A stretch of 64,000 bases of DNA from Mycteria americana (GCF_035582795.1 NC_134368.1:31308501-31372500), one strand, 5' to 3'; shown: positions 36,101-51,100, counted from the first letter of the stretch. The notes: generated by a model not told the origin, from the sequence alone. Numbers and translations are program-made.

Positions 36101-39100
36101 CCCACAAAGACATTCCACCTCAATTCCTGGCCCAGCAGCACAGAAAGTGGAGCAGGCGAGTCCACGGCTGGTCTCACAGTGATGATGATGGACGAAGGAA
36201 GACAGCGGCAAGAAGTTTTTATGGGAGTAGGGCAGGCTATATCTTTGTTTTGTGGTTTTTTTAAAGGTATGTTTGGTAGAACTAACTCCACATCAGGATT
36301 TCTGTGATGCAACATCGACAACAAAACCCAGAACCTTTTAGCAGCTTGGCAAAGGATTTCTAGATGCTTGAGCAGAAGAACAGTGGCTGCCACAGAGCTC
36401 CAGGAACAAAAAGGCAAAGAGCTCAGTGGAAAATGTCTTCTCTTAGTCACCGGGACAAAAAACAAACCGATATAGTTCTTGGACTGTCACATCTGATCCA
36501 TGCAGAACACAGGCACTGTCAGAGTAATTGGGCTTATGGCTTGCAAATGAACCTAAAAATTTCTGAAGGGTTTACAATATTCCCTTTTAAAAAAATATAA
36601 ATGTTCTAGTCCAGATAATTTTAACCTTTCACCTTTGTCTTTAAGGTGTAAGCGTTTTAAACATCGTACTTCTATCTTTGTGCAAACTAAACTTAATGTT
36701 TCATCCATGTTTGTGCAAAAACGTTGTCCTTTTTCCCTTGGAAAAGAATGGCTTTCCATCAGGAAAAGGCCACTTCCTGAAGCATGTGGGATAGGGGCAC
36801 TACTAATTTTCACAAAAATGCAGCCTGAAATTTTGTAGCAAAACATGAAATTGGAGTTAGACTTGCAGCTCCGAGTGTTCAGAGCAATCCTGTTACTGAT
36901 GCAGTTGTCCATCATGTCTCAGACTCCAAAAACATCAGCTGATAAACCATCTAATGCTCTGTTTTTGAGGAATCGGCGCAGAGAGAAGCAGATTTCAAAG
37001 CAGTGCTTGGTAACAAATTGTTCTCTTACATTTCAAGGAAGAATCATAAAAGTACTGGTACTTGTATGCTCAACCATGTAGGACCAGTTTTCCTTTGAAG
37101 CTACTCTTCCACATGCCATTTTTTACATGGTTGCAGATAGGAAGGAACTGGGGCAACTCAGCTGAGACGAAGGCAGTGATGAAAGGAAAGTAAAGCCTTT
37201 CTTAGTAAACACATGTAGAGCTTTCGTGGAGGTACAACTGATAATGAGTAAAGCAGTTAAAAGGCAGTGTTTATCAGTGACTGCATTTCAATGCATTCTC
37301 TTCTAAACAATTGTCCTTCTCTGTCATTTTGAAGTGACCTCGGAGGTCAGGAGAAGAAAAACATAACAGCTCATCTCCTCCTCTTTTTAATTTTTTTCTT
37401 TTCTGTATATTTACTGGAAAATAAATATTTACAGCAGATTATCACAACATCAAAGCCACGACACGTGTCTTGCAGGCAAAAGACGTGGCTGTGTCTGTTC
37501 GGAAAATGTACTTCACCTGAAGGCTAACCTGCTCGTATGGTCAGAAAACATTGCCTGCTCAAGCAACAGGGCGACAGATTTGTTTTAAGGACTAGGCAAT
37601 TTGTTAGAAAGGAGTAAGAAAACAGTTCCAATTAAAAACAAGTGCTATTTAATTAATGACAAAGCTCTCGCTGACTTCAAAGAAATCGAATCTGGCCCGT
37701 TTATGCGTTACAGCCTGGCTTAACAACCTCAGCTGCACAAGAAAGTGTTTCTGACATCTTCTCTTTCCTGAATCCAGGCAGCGGCCAGCACAGTTTGGGC
37801 TGTGCCTCCCCTGTCTCCGTACACAGGAAAAAAGCTCGGGGAGAGCCCGTGCAGGACCCGCCTCCCGGCACACCGTACCCCGGGCATCGCTGCCGCCAGG
37901 GAAGGACGTGGTCGCTACAGACCGTCCTCCTCTTTCTCCCGCGGCTTCTTGGCTGCGTGGCTGATTGATTGCCATTGGCATCGGCCTGAAACAGAGCCGC
38001 CTCCTCACGCCTCCCAGATGGAGGCAGGCTGTCACGAGGGCAACGGCTTGGCCAAAAGCGGTTCCTGAGCCGTCGTACGAGCAAGATGGTGGCTGGAAGC
38101 TCGAGTTTATTCTTGGTGCTGAATACAGCCAAGGCTTGAGAGCAGGTTTCAGCCCACGTTTACATACACGCTCTGCAGCGACAGCTGCTTCCCTCAAAGA
38201 GAGCATTCCTGACCTGCTAATATCCCCTCCTACAGTAAGCTCAGGGGACAAAAACCACCTCAGAATTAATCAGAATTCAAGTCAGTTAGCAATGTCTCTA
38301 TCAATCACACACAATAAAGCAACCCCGCTGATGGCAGCAGGTAGCAGACTCACCAAACCACGCACACATAGGGAACTCCTTTGACAGTAAAGTCCGGCCA
38401 ACAAGCACTGCCTTGGCTTTGAGCAGGAGCGTGCGCTGCGTTAGGACACTGTGCAGGCCCTAGGCTTGCAAGCATTACTCCTGCACTAATGTCTATTTAA
38501 AAACAACTAACATTTTAAGTCTGCCAAAGCCTAGCGTTTAAAGATCTTGAATTGCAAACGATGTTCAGTTAAACCTTCAGCAAAAAAGCGTGAGAAATTC
38601 AAACTGACACACTCATACCCTATAAAAGGGCAAATAACACTCGCATAATGATTGTATCGGACCAAAAGCCCACAGTGCCTGAAGCTCATCATGTCCACCG
38701 GCTGTACTGATCTCCTGATCTATTGCCAGAGCATTTTCTCTGATATAAGTCCTCCACTGCACACACACAAAGCTAAAGGGAGCTAGGAACAGCTCAGAAT
38801 TTTCTTTTTTTGGCTGTGATCTTCCCTGGAAAGTGCCCAAGTGGTGGCACTGGACAGAAGCCCACGGCAGCACACCCACTCATGTGCTTATGTAGCACCC
38901 ACCTCTTGTGGCAAACTGGAAATCCCTCTGAAAGCCGTGACCTATCCAACAAAAGATGATTCATTAGTCTTTAAAGGACTGTTGTAGGTCAACACTGGCC
39001 CTTCAATCTCACAGCTACCCAAAATAGTGTTGGATTTACCAAGAATTCCCATCTAACACCTCTCGGTACAGGAAGAGAAAACGAGGATCTAGGGCAGTTT

Positions 39101-42100
39101 ATGGAAGACAAGTCATGTTCCCAAATAATCCCATGTGGTATCAATTAATCAGATCAACGTGGTAGAGCTAGCAGGTGCTTGGAGCTTCACTAGAAACCAT
39201 ACAGTAGCAACACAAGCTAATTGCTGTCCTACACGTATCTCCCTAAGGAAATCATTACTTCATTAGGAAGTAATGCCTTGCAGATGCATAATTAGTTGGG
39301 CACTATTTGCTACTGGGAATAGCTACCGAGCATTGATGCTGCTGTCTGGTTTAACTCCTCCTGATCCAGTCTCACCTAACAAGGACTGTGATTGTGACTT
39401 CATGGAAAAGGAAAACTAAAAATAGATAGTCTAGTATAGTCTATTTTTTACACATAAAAACACTGAATAATGTAGTTAAAAAAAAAAAAAAGGAAAAACT
39501 GCAAAAATGGGTATCTTAAACATTTGTAAAATGCAGAGCTAGGCTTGTCTCCTGGCTGACAGCTGTGCACCCGATCTGACAGATGGTTCAGTCCAAAGGT
39601 CTCTTTAAAGACACATCTGGCTGCCCATCAGGCAGGATGGATTTAAACCAGCCCTGCCTGTCCACCTCCCTGATGCACCCCTGGCACGGGTGGCCAGGGG
39701 ACCAGCTCGCAAGGGTTTGCATAAGTGGTGACGCTCAGAGCAATTAATGTAAATTAGCCAGGCACGTGACTAAATTTAGTGAAATAAACAAATTCAGCTC
39801 CTGCCAGGGCATGCCGTGTTCTGTCTATAGTGCAAAGAATAACATTGAGTAAACTCAGAAAAGGTATTTTCAGAGCTTTTGCTGCATTCGTTTCTGCTTT
39901 AAAACCTCATATATTTGACCACGAGAGCCTTAGGCAGAGAGCGTATTGCAAGTCTAAATGCACTGAACACACAACGTAACCGGGTGCAGAGGGAGGCTGG
40001 AGGGACAGGCTGGTAGCCAGAGCCACATCTGGGCGAGATGGCTGCTCTGCGCTGCCTGGCCCTGTGTCGGCTCCGGCCGTGCTGCACGTTGCCAGCCCTC
40101 GCAGCCCCCATCCCATGTGAGTGCCAGGTGCTGCCAGAGCAGAACCAACACGTTTTGGGTCCAAAGCTCCACAGAAACACAGCAGGCTCGCGGGGGCCGT
40201 GGAGACCGCAGCCGCCGTCTGCTGCCAAACTGCCAGCTGGGTCAGAGCACGGGTATCTTAAGAAATGAGCAACAGACTAATAATTACCATAATTTTCAAG
40301 CAGCTTATGGGAATCTATCAGGCCAGCGTATGAAAGCTTTTTGCCTGAAGACTTTGCTCCAGATGGAGAAACTTCGGATAAGACTGTTATTTTCGTTGGA
40401 GCGCATTGCCCTGTGCTGGCTCGCAGCGCCGGCCAGGTCCGTGCCCGTGGCCAGGATGCTGTGTGCACGTCAGCCCCCTGCCCCACCACTGCCCTTCGCT
40501 TTCTCCTTCCTCCCCGCCCCAGACGGAGTCAGGACAGAAGCAGTGTATAAATAATGAGGAGCACAGCTTTTACTTTCCCACTGCAAAATAAGACATGCTT
40601 CTGGTGTCAGAAGCCAGAGATAACACCCCGAGACGCTAAAACACTGGCTGCCCTCCCAGTCCCCTGTCCCACGGACGGCAGAGAAACCACGCGAGCGCTC
40701 GTGCCCTCACCTTGCCAGGGTTGTTTCTCTCGGCGGGACAGGGCTGGGGGCCGCCGCCGCCGTAACTCCAGCCCGTCTCCTGCAAGATGTCGGGGGTCTG
40801 CTGCCTGGTCTGCCGCAACACGACGAAGTGAACCTGCTTCTCGCTGGCCTGCGGGAGGAGGTACAGCGTGAATCCCACCGCCCCGGCGAAATAAACCCCT
40901 ACGCTTCAGCCCCAGAGGATTCATGAAACGCGGGTCCCGTTTAAGCATGGTTCGGATTTCCCACTAACGTGGTTGCAATGACATAAAGCAGTAGCATCAG
41001 TTCAGGTCAATAAAGTTCATAAAAATTTACCGCCAGCTACTTAATACTTGTCTTGAAAATTTGGTGTTAACTCCGAAAAACCCTTCCTATCTGGCCCAAA
41101 TTTGGCTGGAAGCAGCGATCCACCACAGTGAGTGCTGATCAGCTCTTGCCCACACCTGCGTGCACCACTGCAGAGCAGCGACCTGCCGGCCACGGGAAAG
41201 AGACAGACAACCAGAGCTGCTGCTGCCGGATGGGACCTCTGAGAAAGATGCAGTTGACCCTGTAAGGAGGGATGTACTCAAGCCTTGGCTGGTGAAAGTG
41301 GGGAATAAACAATGTAACTGAGTCCACCTGCATGCAACGAGCGCGACAAATGTAAGGCAGCTTAAAGAAAGGGATGTGCAACCACTTTGAGAAGTAAAAT
41401 CCTACTGTACCAGAGCACAGAGAAAGAGGGAGGGCACAAGCAAGCACACAGAGTCATGGAGTTCAGGATGGACAACTAGCCCAAACTCTCGCTCTAGGAA
41501 CAGGAACTGCAAAAACAATTAACCCAAAATAAGCTCAAAATGCTTCGGGGCCTTTTTGCACAATGCAGTCGTAATATTTATGTGCCTGAGAGATGCTGCA
41601 AAGCTTCTACTGAGTTACGTTTGCTCATTATTTTTAAGGTGTTCTACATGTGCCTATATTAGTGTTATTAATCCTGTGTACAGGTGAATTTTTTCTGTCT
41701 TACTGAATCAGCACTGTTTCCCTAGAAGCAAATGGCTTCGTTCTTCCCTTAGTGAGGCTCGTATGAACCTGTTCAAGACAACAGTGATGCAAAGCTAGAG
41801 CTGAGAGGGAGTGGGGTTTAGCTGGGTAAATCATAGAAGTCCGCCGTAAGGGCAAACCAACATACTGAACTGAAGAGAAGTGTAGAAATAGCCTCAATGC
41901 TATAGAGGCTATTTCTACATATATACTCAGAAGATAAAAAACCTAATTGTTTAATCTCCTTCTCTCCAGGCTAAAGATCCCGGTGGCAGGCAGGAGGGGC
42001 TCTTAAGGGCCGGTCTGCAGAGGGACTCCTGCCTGCTTGCTCGCAGGTTATTGCTGAGGAACTGCTCAGTATCTAACGCGGAGCCCCCCGCAAGCACGTC

Positions 42101-45100
42101 TGGAGGTCTGATCCCTGCAGTAGTGACGCTTGCTGGTACCACAGCTCTGGGAGCATCAGACCTCCAGACTCGCTTGCTGGCACGCAGACATGCCCTGCTT
42201 GCTGGGGAGAAGTTCCAAGGAAAGCTGGCATTGAACAAACAGCTGGAAACCAAACCCAGATCCAGTCGCACTATGGAAATCAAATCTCCCGCAGGCTGTT
42301 AACAGAAGCCAGAGGAGGCCCCTGGGATTTTTGTTTTTGTAGTTTGGTTTGTCTTCTCTGGAACTGGATTCAATAGTACTAGCTGAGAGTTAAAAAATGC
42401 TTTTGAAAAATCCAACTATAGTTAAAAAAAAGCAACCTACCTCTCCTAAACCTCCAACTTCAAGTCTGAAATCTGCATGTTCAGGCTGTGCTATTTCCAA
42501 GGAAGGTGGTATCTCAGTAAAAAATGTGCCCTTCTTTGTTACTTTCCCAATATCTTGAGAGATGCTAGGTTTTTCACCAGCAACTCAAATCTCCACAGCT
42601 TCATAATATATCATTTGGTACGTACACACATATTGCAGAATAACTTGTTAGGTATTTTTACCAGGTCTGTTTTTATGGAATATAAAGGCCTGAACTCTGG
42701 ACTCAACTGGTTCCCAAAAGCAGAAAGCTGTATCTTTCTGCTGTATCCCAAAAGCGAGAAAGGAAACCACCCTGGTCCCTAGTTTGTAATATGATTGAGA
42801 TGGAACTGAACAATACAAGACTAAACCTCCTAAGGGCATATGGCCCCATGGAAATCCAGTTTTCTCTAAAACAAACAACTTCAACTTACGCAATTTCTGT
42901 TTAAAACTCATTTGCTGCCACGTGGTTAGTCTTAAAGTTGCTTATTTACAGGAAGGTTGTAAATGTGATTAATTCTTGTAGAACGACTAGCAAAAGTTCA
43001 ACAAGAGTCTCTATTGCAATGTCACTTTTGTCTCCAGGTCAGTCAGGTTGAGTAATTTCTCAGAAGTCCAGAGTGTTTTAAAAAGAAGTTATCCAAACAA
43101 GGCCAGCTTTTGTATTTATGTACTTCCATATAAAACCCATTAACATTTCTACTGATCAGAATATTAATTACTGCTTCATTCTGATCCCTCCCTCCCTCTT
43201 ACCACTTGTTTTTCCCACAATTCCTTCTCTATTTTTTATGCTGAGGCAAGAATTAAAGAAATGAGCTTAGCTTTGAGACTGAATGCAAGTAATAGCTGAA
43301 ACAATCTACTAGAATTAAAATTTGTGTTACAGCCAAAGCAAATCAAGCAGGGGGACAGAGACACGGTGGCAACTTCTGAGCATCTAGTAGGCAACTGCAT
43401 CTTAAAAAAAGGCCGCAGTGCTGCTCCTGGCAGAAGCTGCCCCATCTCTCGCAGGGATGATGGAGCGTGGATGCGCTCCACATCACGACCTGCTTTCTGC
43501 CGGCGGCAGCTGTCGTGATGGAGAGGGGGTCGTGAGCCTGTCGCAGCTGCTCCGAACTGTGGCAGGGGAAAGAGGGAGAGAGGAGGGCGAACATCTGGGG
43601 CCAGTAAAGTCTGGCTCGACCCGTGCAGCTCGGCTTGATGTGCTCACACGAGCACCCACTGATCTGTTACCTTGTTCCTTTTCTTGTCACTCCCATGGAA
43701 AACAGATGTGGAATGTCACGTTATTTAGATTAAAAGTGCCACATCTGACACAAGGCCGTGACTAAAGATGACGCGACAAATGGGAAGCAGCAAACTCCCA
43801 AGTGTTACGATGTGTGCACGTTCCTAATTAGCACTTACGTGTTTTCTTCATTTCAGTTCTTGTGACTGAGCTTATAAACAGCCAGACACCTAATCTACTG
43901 ATTGACAACTGCTTCACATATGCTAACGTACAATTGCTGAAGGCCTGAAGAATGAGATTTGTCTCAATTATTCATTATTTAGAAGTCAAAACTAGTCGGA
44001 CTCCACAGAAATCTGATGTTCTCCCAGCTGTGCTTGGCCTAACAAGCCACCACCACCTTTTAGTGAATGTTAGTTCTGTTTTTAAAGAAACCGATGGTGT
44101 ATTTGAAGCTTCCACCACCATTAATTTGAAGACTTCAGTGTACTGCGAGTGACACACGCTGAGGTCTCAACAGGCAGGATACTGTTGAGAAATCAGAGGA
44201 CGCAGTAAGACATCCCTTCGTGTAAGAAGCAAATGCAAAACACTTGTGGCTTCAGTATAATGGTTTTTCTCTGGCATAACATGGAAACAGGAAACGCAAA
44301 TGATAATTGATGAAAAAACATGACAAAAAAGACACAGGTTCTGGGAATTTTGCATTAGACAAATGTGATTCATAGAGCTCACATCAATGCAATGTAATCC
44401 TGGCTGTTTGGAAACCTGAGTCTCCCCTTTGATGGGCATGTTGTTTAAATTCCTAGGGACTGGTGTGCATTTCAAGCATTATTATAAATAACATCCACTC
44501 TTTGGAACCCAATAAGAGCTTTAGTTGCGTTTTTAAACACTTGTGTGTGGATGGTCTCATCAGTCATTTTTTCCATTTCATCTCTAGGCTGCATGTGTTT
44601 TTTGCTTATGAAGCACTGTTGCCTTGTTTTGTAGCCATAAAGAACTGTTCCAAGAATACCCATTTTTTAGAAAGGTTTTCATTCCAGACTTGTTCCCCTC
44701 TGAGAATTTAAACCTCCCCCCCTGCTGCCTTCTGCTCCCATTTAGTGAGCTACATAAAGTAATCCAGAAAGATGCTGGACCAGAATTTCAGCAACTGGCA
44801 TTATGCAAGGGGACGCCGTTTTCTTTACCTATGCTATAAACTTCTCAATAAAAGTTGGCTGCAGCCAACTGTGAACCTATGCTAAAGGAGGAATCCTTTC
44901 CACAAAATGCATGGATTCAAATGCTTCTTTCAGTCTGACTCATGTTATCATGACTATACCTGTCGGAAAGGGGAAGCAGCCAGCCTGATTTGACATCTTG
45001 TTATTGAGGCACATGAAATTCTTCAATATGTGAACACTCTGCATGCCTCCAAATGGAATGTAAAATTGCACAAGTATAGTAACTGCTATAAATATGAGAT

Positions 45101-48100
45101 AAAAGCAACAAAAGATTCTTGGCTTTGCTTTTTATGTTGAAGTTTTCTAAAAACATAGGCTGTAAAGAAAGAAAACAAATGAAAATGGTTCTGGAGGGGA
45201 AATTAGGCAGAAGCTGACTGATTTTGTAGCTGAGAAAGGCACAGGATTTTTTTCTGACAGTTTTGTGGTAAGACTGTTTAGTGCATTGCAGAGGCACCCC
45301 TTTGGTTCTCCACGTGAGTCTAAATAGAGATTTATAAAAACTACAGCTACAGATCCATTTTTTCCAAAACATCTGGATTTCCATATGCTGGATTTAGGTA
45401 AGAAATATCTACAAGGTATGGAGTACCTTCAGTCGTAAAACACACCCATGGGAAATCACTGAGTCTGGGAGGATGATGTTCATCCTGAAACATGCCATCC
45501 ATTGCCTGAGGCTGCTCTGGTTTGCTCCAGGGCTGCACCAGGGAGCACTGTGGCTCCTTCTGAGCTGGAGGAGCCAGGACCCAGCTGGACCCAGTGCTCC
45601 CAGGGTGCAGGCTGGCCTGCCTTTTGGCAGATGGCATCACTCTTTGGTGATGCACAGGGTATACGGATGTTTACATTGATCTGTACAGTACAAAGCCTGA
45701 TGGTAGAAGGCATCACTGCGAGAGTCCATGCCCATATTCACCCTTGTACCCACAGTGAAACCAGGGAGTTTTTAGAGGTGCAGATTCCCATCCGAGCTTG
45801 ACACGTCTCCTTCCCTCCCCCAAATACACACGCATTAAGTTTGGCCCCTGCTTTGCAATGGATGGTGAAACTACGCTGCTTGATTTTTGCAAAGTTCAGA
45901 AACCAGGGTCAAAGTGGTGGTGCCAAACCTGTATCAGCTGGGCTGCGCTCTCTGGACTGCCGTACCGATGGTCGTGCCCATTGATGGCCAACACCCGGTC
46001 GTTCTCCTGAAGCTGTCCATCACGGGCAGCCACGCCGCCTTCCAGCAAGTTGAAAATAAATACCCCCGGTTCATCAGCCTTGCGGACCAGCTTTATTCCC
46101 AGCTGCTCGTCCGGACTGCTTTTGTTTAGCACAACATGGAAACTGTCGTCCCTATTGCAGTAAGCATCAAGGGAAAGTCCGCTGTTTCGGCATCGGTACC
46201 TCTGCTCTCGGAGCACCGTCAGTCGGAGCACGTGGCAGGGTTGCTTCAGGATTGACAGGGCGTAGTTGTGAGGCACATTTTTGATGTCCATGCCATTTAC
46301 CTGGAAGAGAGAAGCGTAAATCAGCAGCAGAAAGACCGTCTAATCTGAATCGACACTGGAGAGGGCAGATCTATTTACACAGATGTCTTCATATGAAGTG
46401 ACGTGTGCTATTTCAAACAGGAGGCCAAGTTTGCGGTGCAGAACAGTCTTCCCCCCAAGGAAAGGACGCACTGTACAGACACTTTCTGCCTTTTTTTCCC
46501 CCTTTCTCCCTGATAGTCTCCAGACATACTTGTTATTTTTCAGTTTTACTATTGCTCTTTCCAAAGCTCCAATATCCTTTCATATATCTTAGTTTCATTC
46601 CACTAGCTTCTGATTGCAAATCGCCTTGCCAGCCTTTCCTTTCACTCCCACCACTTTCCTGCTGTTTCTCTTCTTCATTATCTCCCAGCTGTTCTAGGTA
46701 TGATAAAAAAAAAGTTCCCCACTAATGAATCTCTAATTAAAATGGAGAAAAGAGCCTCAAGTAGAAGTTTAAATGCCCTGGATATTTACTGGCAATTATG
46801 CTGATATACCACACCAGAGGACTGGGCTTTTTACATATCTCAGTGTTTTCCAGGTAAGATTTAGCTCAGATGGTGGTAAAAACTGCATAACTGCCACTCC
46901 TTTAATTTGGCTAGGGAAAAGAAAGAGAAAAAAAAGAGCTTCCAGTCAATCCTGTCATGTCCATGTGTTTAAGAGTAACTAGGCATTGGACTTTATCACT
47001 GCTAAATGAAAACCAGTTGCGAGGTTGTAATTCGTTGCTGGCTGGAAAACCCGCATCAGACAAGTTATTTCCATGTAGTTTTACATTGCACAGGTTGAAC
47101 CATTTAAATATTAAGAAAAGTCTCCAAACTGCAACAGAAATGTTCCCCAGCATGGACAAAAGCATTCGACTGGTGTTTGTTTTTGTGACTGCCTTTGCGG
47201 GCACGACGGGGCTGTGGCCACTGACAGGGGACTGCACCCCTAGAAACACAGCTCAACTAACTTTAAGTTGCCAGCTTGGATACCACAAACGGCAGGAGCT
47301 GCACCAGCAAGGGGCTGAGCTTGCTGGGTATCCTTGGTAAATCCCCGGGCAGTCGGCCACGGCCAGGGAGAGCTGAGCTGGGCCCGTCTGTGCTGCAATC
47401 ACAGCTTCCCACTGCAGTTTGGATGTGCCCTGCAGGAACAGTTTTGGCTCAGTGGTGCCATTAACTCTGCCAGTCTGTGCTGGCACCAGGACAAAAAGCC
47501 TCCCCGAAATGCACGACTGGGTGACGCTCATCCAGCTGCCACCTGGAACCACAATCCAGAGGCAAGTTTAAACAGTGCCAGAGAGAAGTAGGCCCACATC
47601 ATGATCCTGAGAAATCTCTTTGGCCACGGTCTGTCGGACGTGAAGCAGAAAGCATGTCACAACCCTGCCACACCTCAAGTGTCCTCAGCTACCACTGGGG
47701 TCAGCAAAAACTAGGAAAGCATGGTGGCTTACAGGTGGTGCTCTGAACTTCAAAGGACAGTATCCTTAATAATTACTCACATGGAATGTGTAGTCGAAGT
47801 CAGTAGGGCTGGGAGAGCTACTCACTAACCCTACCAGCCAGGCACGCCAGTGCAGGCAGTAAGATGGGGATCCGGAGTCCCACCTGGAAGATGACCCTGA
47901 GATATGCATGCCAGACCTTGCAGTCCACCCCACTTCCAGCCCCTGTAGCCTTATCCCAGCTAATGCCACACTGCTTAGCCTGGGTACCAGCACCAGTCTA
48001 TCCCTGGCAGCATGGCCCACAGTGAACAAAGCAGCCTGCTCAAATGTTTACCTGTAATTTGGAAAGCCTGTGCTGAGCTCTTTGCCATCCCTGGCCATGC

Positions 48101-51100
48101 TGTCACCAATATTTGAGCTAGCTGATTTAAGCTGCTTTGGGTATACCTGGGTGGGCTGCAGCTGTACCTTTGGCTTGCAATGTGGATATACCTGTGCAAT
48201 CCAACTACACACCATCAAAGCATCAAAGCAAGGAAAGGAACTAGTATTTTCTGTCATCACTCTTTTCTTCTAAGGATTGAAGCATTAATATAATTTAGCA
48301 TCCTTGCAGAGCTCCAAGTCGCTGGGGCAGCTGAGAGTCCAGGTCCCATTCAAAAGCTATTGCTGAAGCCACTGCTCACAAGATACGTGATCTTTAACCA
48401 CCTGGCCTAATTCTTGTTCATCTGTTATACATTTCTACAGAAACAAGAGCAGCAGTAGCAGCCAACAGCTAATGCCTGAATGCTGCTCAAGTTTGTTCTC
48501 AGAGATTTCACCTGTGGTTGCTGGTGGAGCAACACTCCCAAAATAGAGCGGGCAGCGTCTCACGCTCTGCGGTGCTGAACACGTCATACAGAGGAGCTAG
48601 ATGCTGCAATAACTTAAACCTGATCAGGCCCCTACCACCTACCCTGGTGTAAGTGGGATGTAAGGCAAGGGAAACCTCACTAACTGAGATTTAAGCCCAC
48701 AGTTCAGTAGAAAAAAACGGTCAAAAAGCCCAGCCTCTGCTTTCAGAAAAAAACTTTTGCACCACTGGGTCAGAAATGCCAACAGTATACTGTGCTACGT
48801 TACATTTTGGATCTACCATCTTCGGGTAGAAATCAGAGAGGCCTGGTGGTGAACAGGAAAAATAAATAAATCTGCCAGCCTCGAAAACAGTTGAAATGGA
48901 TGAAAACATCACAGCATGCAGAGGAACTGAACGTCTTTCTGCATGCATTATTCTACCCATACAAACAAGCAACATTGCAAATCTCACCTCGTGATCAACT
49001 TGTATGGTCTTATTCTTTGTTAGGATACTTTTATCTTGTACCTCCACAGTACTGTACCTTTAGTATCATGTCTCCAGGCAGCAATCTTCCATCTCTGGCA
49101 ATTACCCCATCTCGATAAATATGCTGTATAATAATGTGAATCAAAGGAGTCTCACTGCCTCCCACAATCCTAATGGCCAGGTTTTCATGGGGATCGGTAC
49201 GGTTGATCTTAATGCAGGTAATTTCCCCATCTGGAATCAGGTGATACAGTCTGGGAAAACCTGGAAATGCACATTATAAGGTATTTATTTGACATCACAG
49301 CTTTGCTTTGTTAAAACATGCGCCACACAACTTCAAGTACCTGCCAGTTATCCAAACTAGGTTTTACGTGTGGATGTGATTTATACTAAGTGGGGAGGAA
49401 AGGATACATGAGTTTGCTGAGTGGACTTGAAGGGATCTTTTTTTAATTAATACATTCAAGCTTCCTTTTTTTCCACAAAACACAGCCCCAAACCTTTCAT
49501 GTAATCCAGACAGATGAAATATACTTAAGAAAAAAAACAACCCAGTTACATGTGTTAATATTTTAAGGGAACAAAATACATTTTTAGTCACCAGAGACCC
49601 CTCTGAACCAGGCCATGGTTCCTTGCTGGCCCTAGGACAGACGGGCATGGGCACCTCGACAAACCTCCATCCCCACTGTGGTGGGCTGCACACCCTGTCT
49701 CACTGGCAGCTTCCCAGGCTGGCCTGAGCAGTGCCTGCCCTGTTTGCCTCCGTTTTTGGTGCCATAGCTGAGGAGTGGGTGCTTGGCTTGTGACACCCAA
49801 GGAGGCACTCGTTTCCTTCAGCTAGGAGAAAGGCAAGATTTCTCGGGCAACCCAAGGCAAACAGTAGTTTCCCTGCCAGGCTCCCCTCATCGCTGCTTGA
49901 ACTCTAGGAAGTAGGAATGGCTGGCTCTTACTGCGCCATGTCTGTATTGAAACCACAGTATGCTCAAGGTGCCTGGAAGGAAAGGTCTCTGCTGGTCTGG
50001 CAATCTGGGTGTGGGGAAGAGGGACTAATGGTGGGCAGGGGTCCTTTCTGTATTTATAATGCACTGGATAAGAGTATCCTCTTCCAAACCCTACTTTTCA
50101 GCTGGCATGTTTGCTTTCACAGCATGTGCCTAATACTTTCTTTCCTTCCAGGTCAATTCAAAATTTTAATCCACATTCAACAGTGAGCAAAGTGGAAGTA
50201 AAAGCACCAGTGAGTTTTCCAGCACAGGTGTATCAGCCTTAAATTATTTTGAATACCCCATAGGTGAGAGAAAGCTTCTGAATTTTTTGTGTGTAGGTCC
50301 AATCCAGCGCTTATATGAAAAACCTGTAAGTCGAAAAATTCAGTGCTAATATATTTTCAATAACCTAGTTTAGAAATGAAAGTACAGTGACTGTCACTGA
50401 ATAGCAGTAAAGTGTTAAATGAAAATTAACACAGCAGTATCTGAGATAGAATAAATATTTTCTACTACAGAATTAGCAGACAGCAAACCAGCAAGGCACC
50501 AACACCTTTTGGGAGAGAGCAAGGGGAAAGAAAGAACAGGAAAAAAATATTAAGAAACACCATGCTGCGTCCCTTACCACTTCTCTGATCATATGCTCTT
50601 CAGGGCGGGAAGCTGTCTTCCTCCACGTCTGTAAAAAGCACCTACCGGTAGCACAGACGTCGACTTTGTGGCTTGACACAGAGCTGACAGGCAATAAAAG
50701 TCTATCTAGATAACCATACGGCCTTCATCAACCTAATACCCAAGTATTCATGTAGTTTATACTCTCGTAGTAGCAGTTTCTGTGTTAATAAGGGTTCACT
50801 TCAGTTTTGCACCCAGCTTTAATGTCTCAGGAATGGAATGTGCTCTCTTGTCCCCATACTCTATTTTCTGAACATTATTTGCCCAGCTTGTAACTTGTTT
50901 GCTTCTCTCTAGACTGAAGGGTGGATTCACTCCATCTAAATCCAGGCCTCTAAGCCAAATGCGTAATTTGGTCATCTACTTGCTCTGGCTTCCTTTATGG
51001 TGCACGGGCACCCGAAGGGAGCGATACCCGCCTCAACGCTGAATCACCCCTGGAGGTGCTAAACTCTCTCCACGGCTATGTAAGAAGAAAGAGGCAATTA

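Larger units (their letters stand above)
40849..45928 (-). other. LNX1: LNX1 intron within PDZ2
   Basis: 5.1 kb. It contains a perfect 15-bp inverted repeat at 41881-41919 and a 15-bp inverted repeat with a longer loop at 42098-42169. Open stretches on both strands near 43.4-43.6 and 45.3-45.8 kb have no family resemblance. Confidence 0.7.

Noticed and set aside
37649..38251. 200-codon - strand open stretch
   Set aside because: It coincides with the CpG/GC-rich patch, where stops are rare by composition. No domain, splice context or similarity seen.
45347..45655. - strand open stretch containing [11 protein letters not shown], an NPAY-like motif inside LNX1
   Set aside because: It lies between the PDZ2 exons, where an insertion would break the PDZ fold. 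No LNX isoform with such a segment is known to me. The motif is a chance four-residue match.
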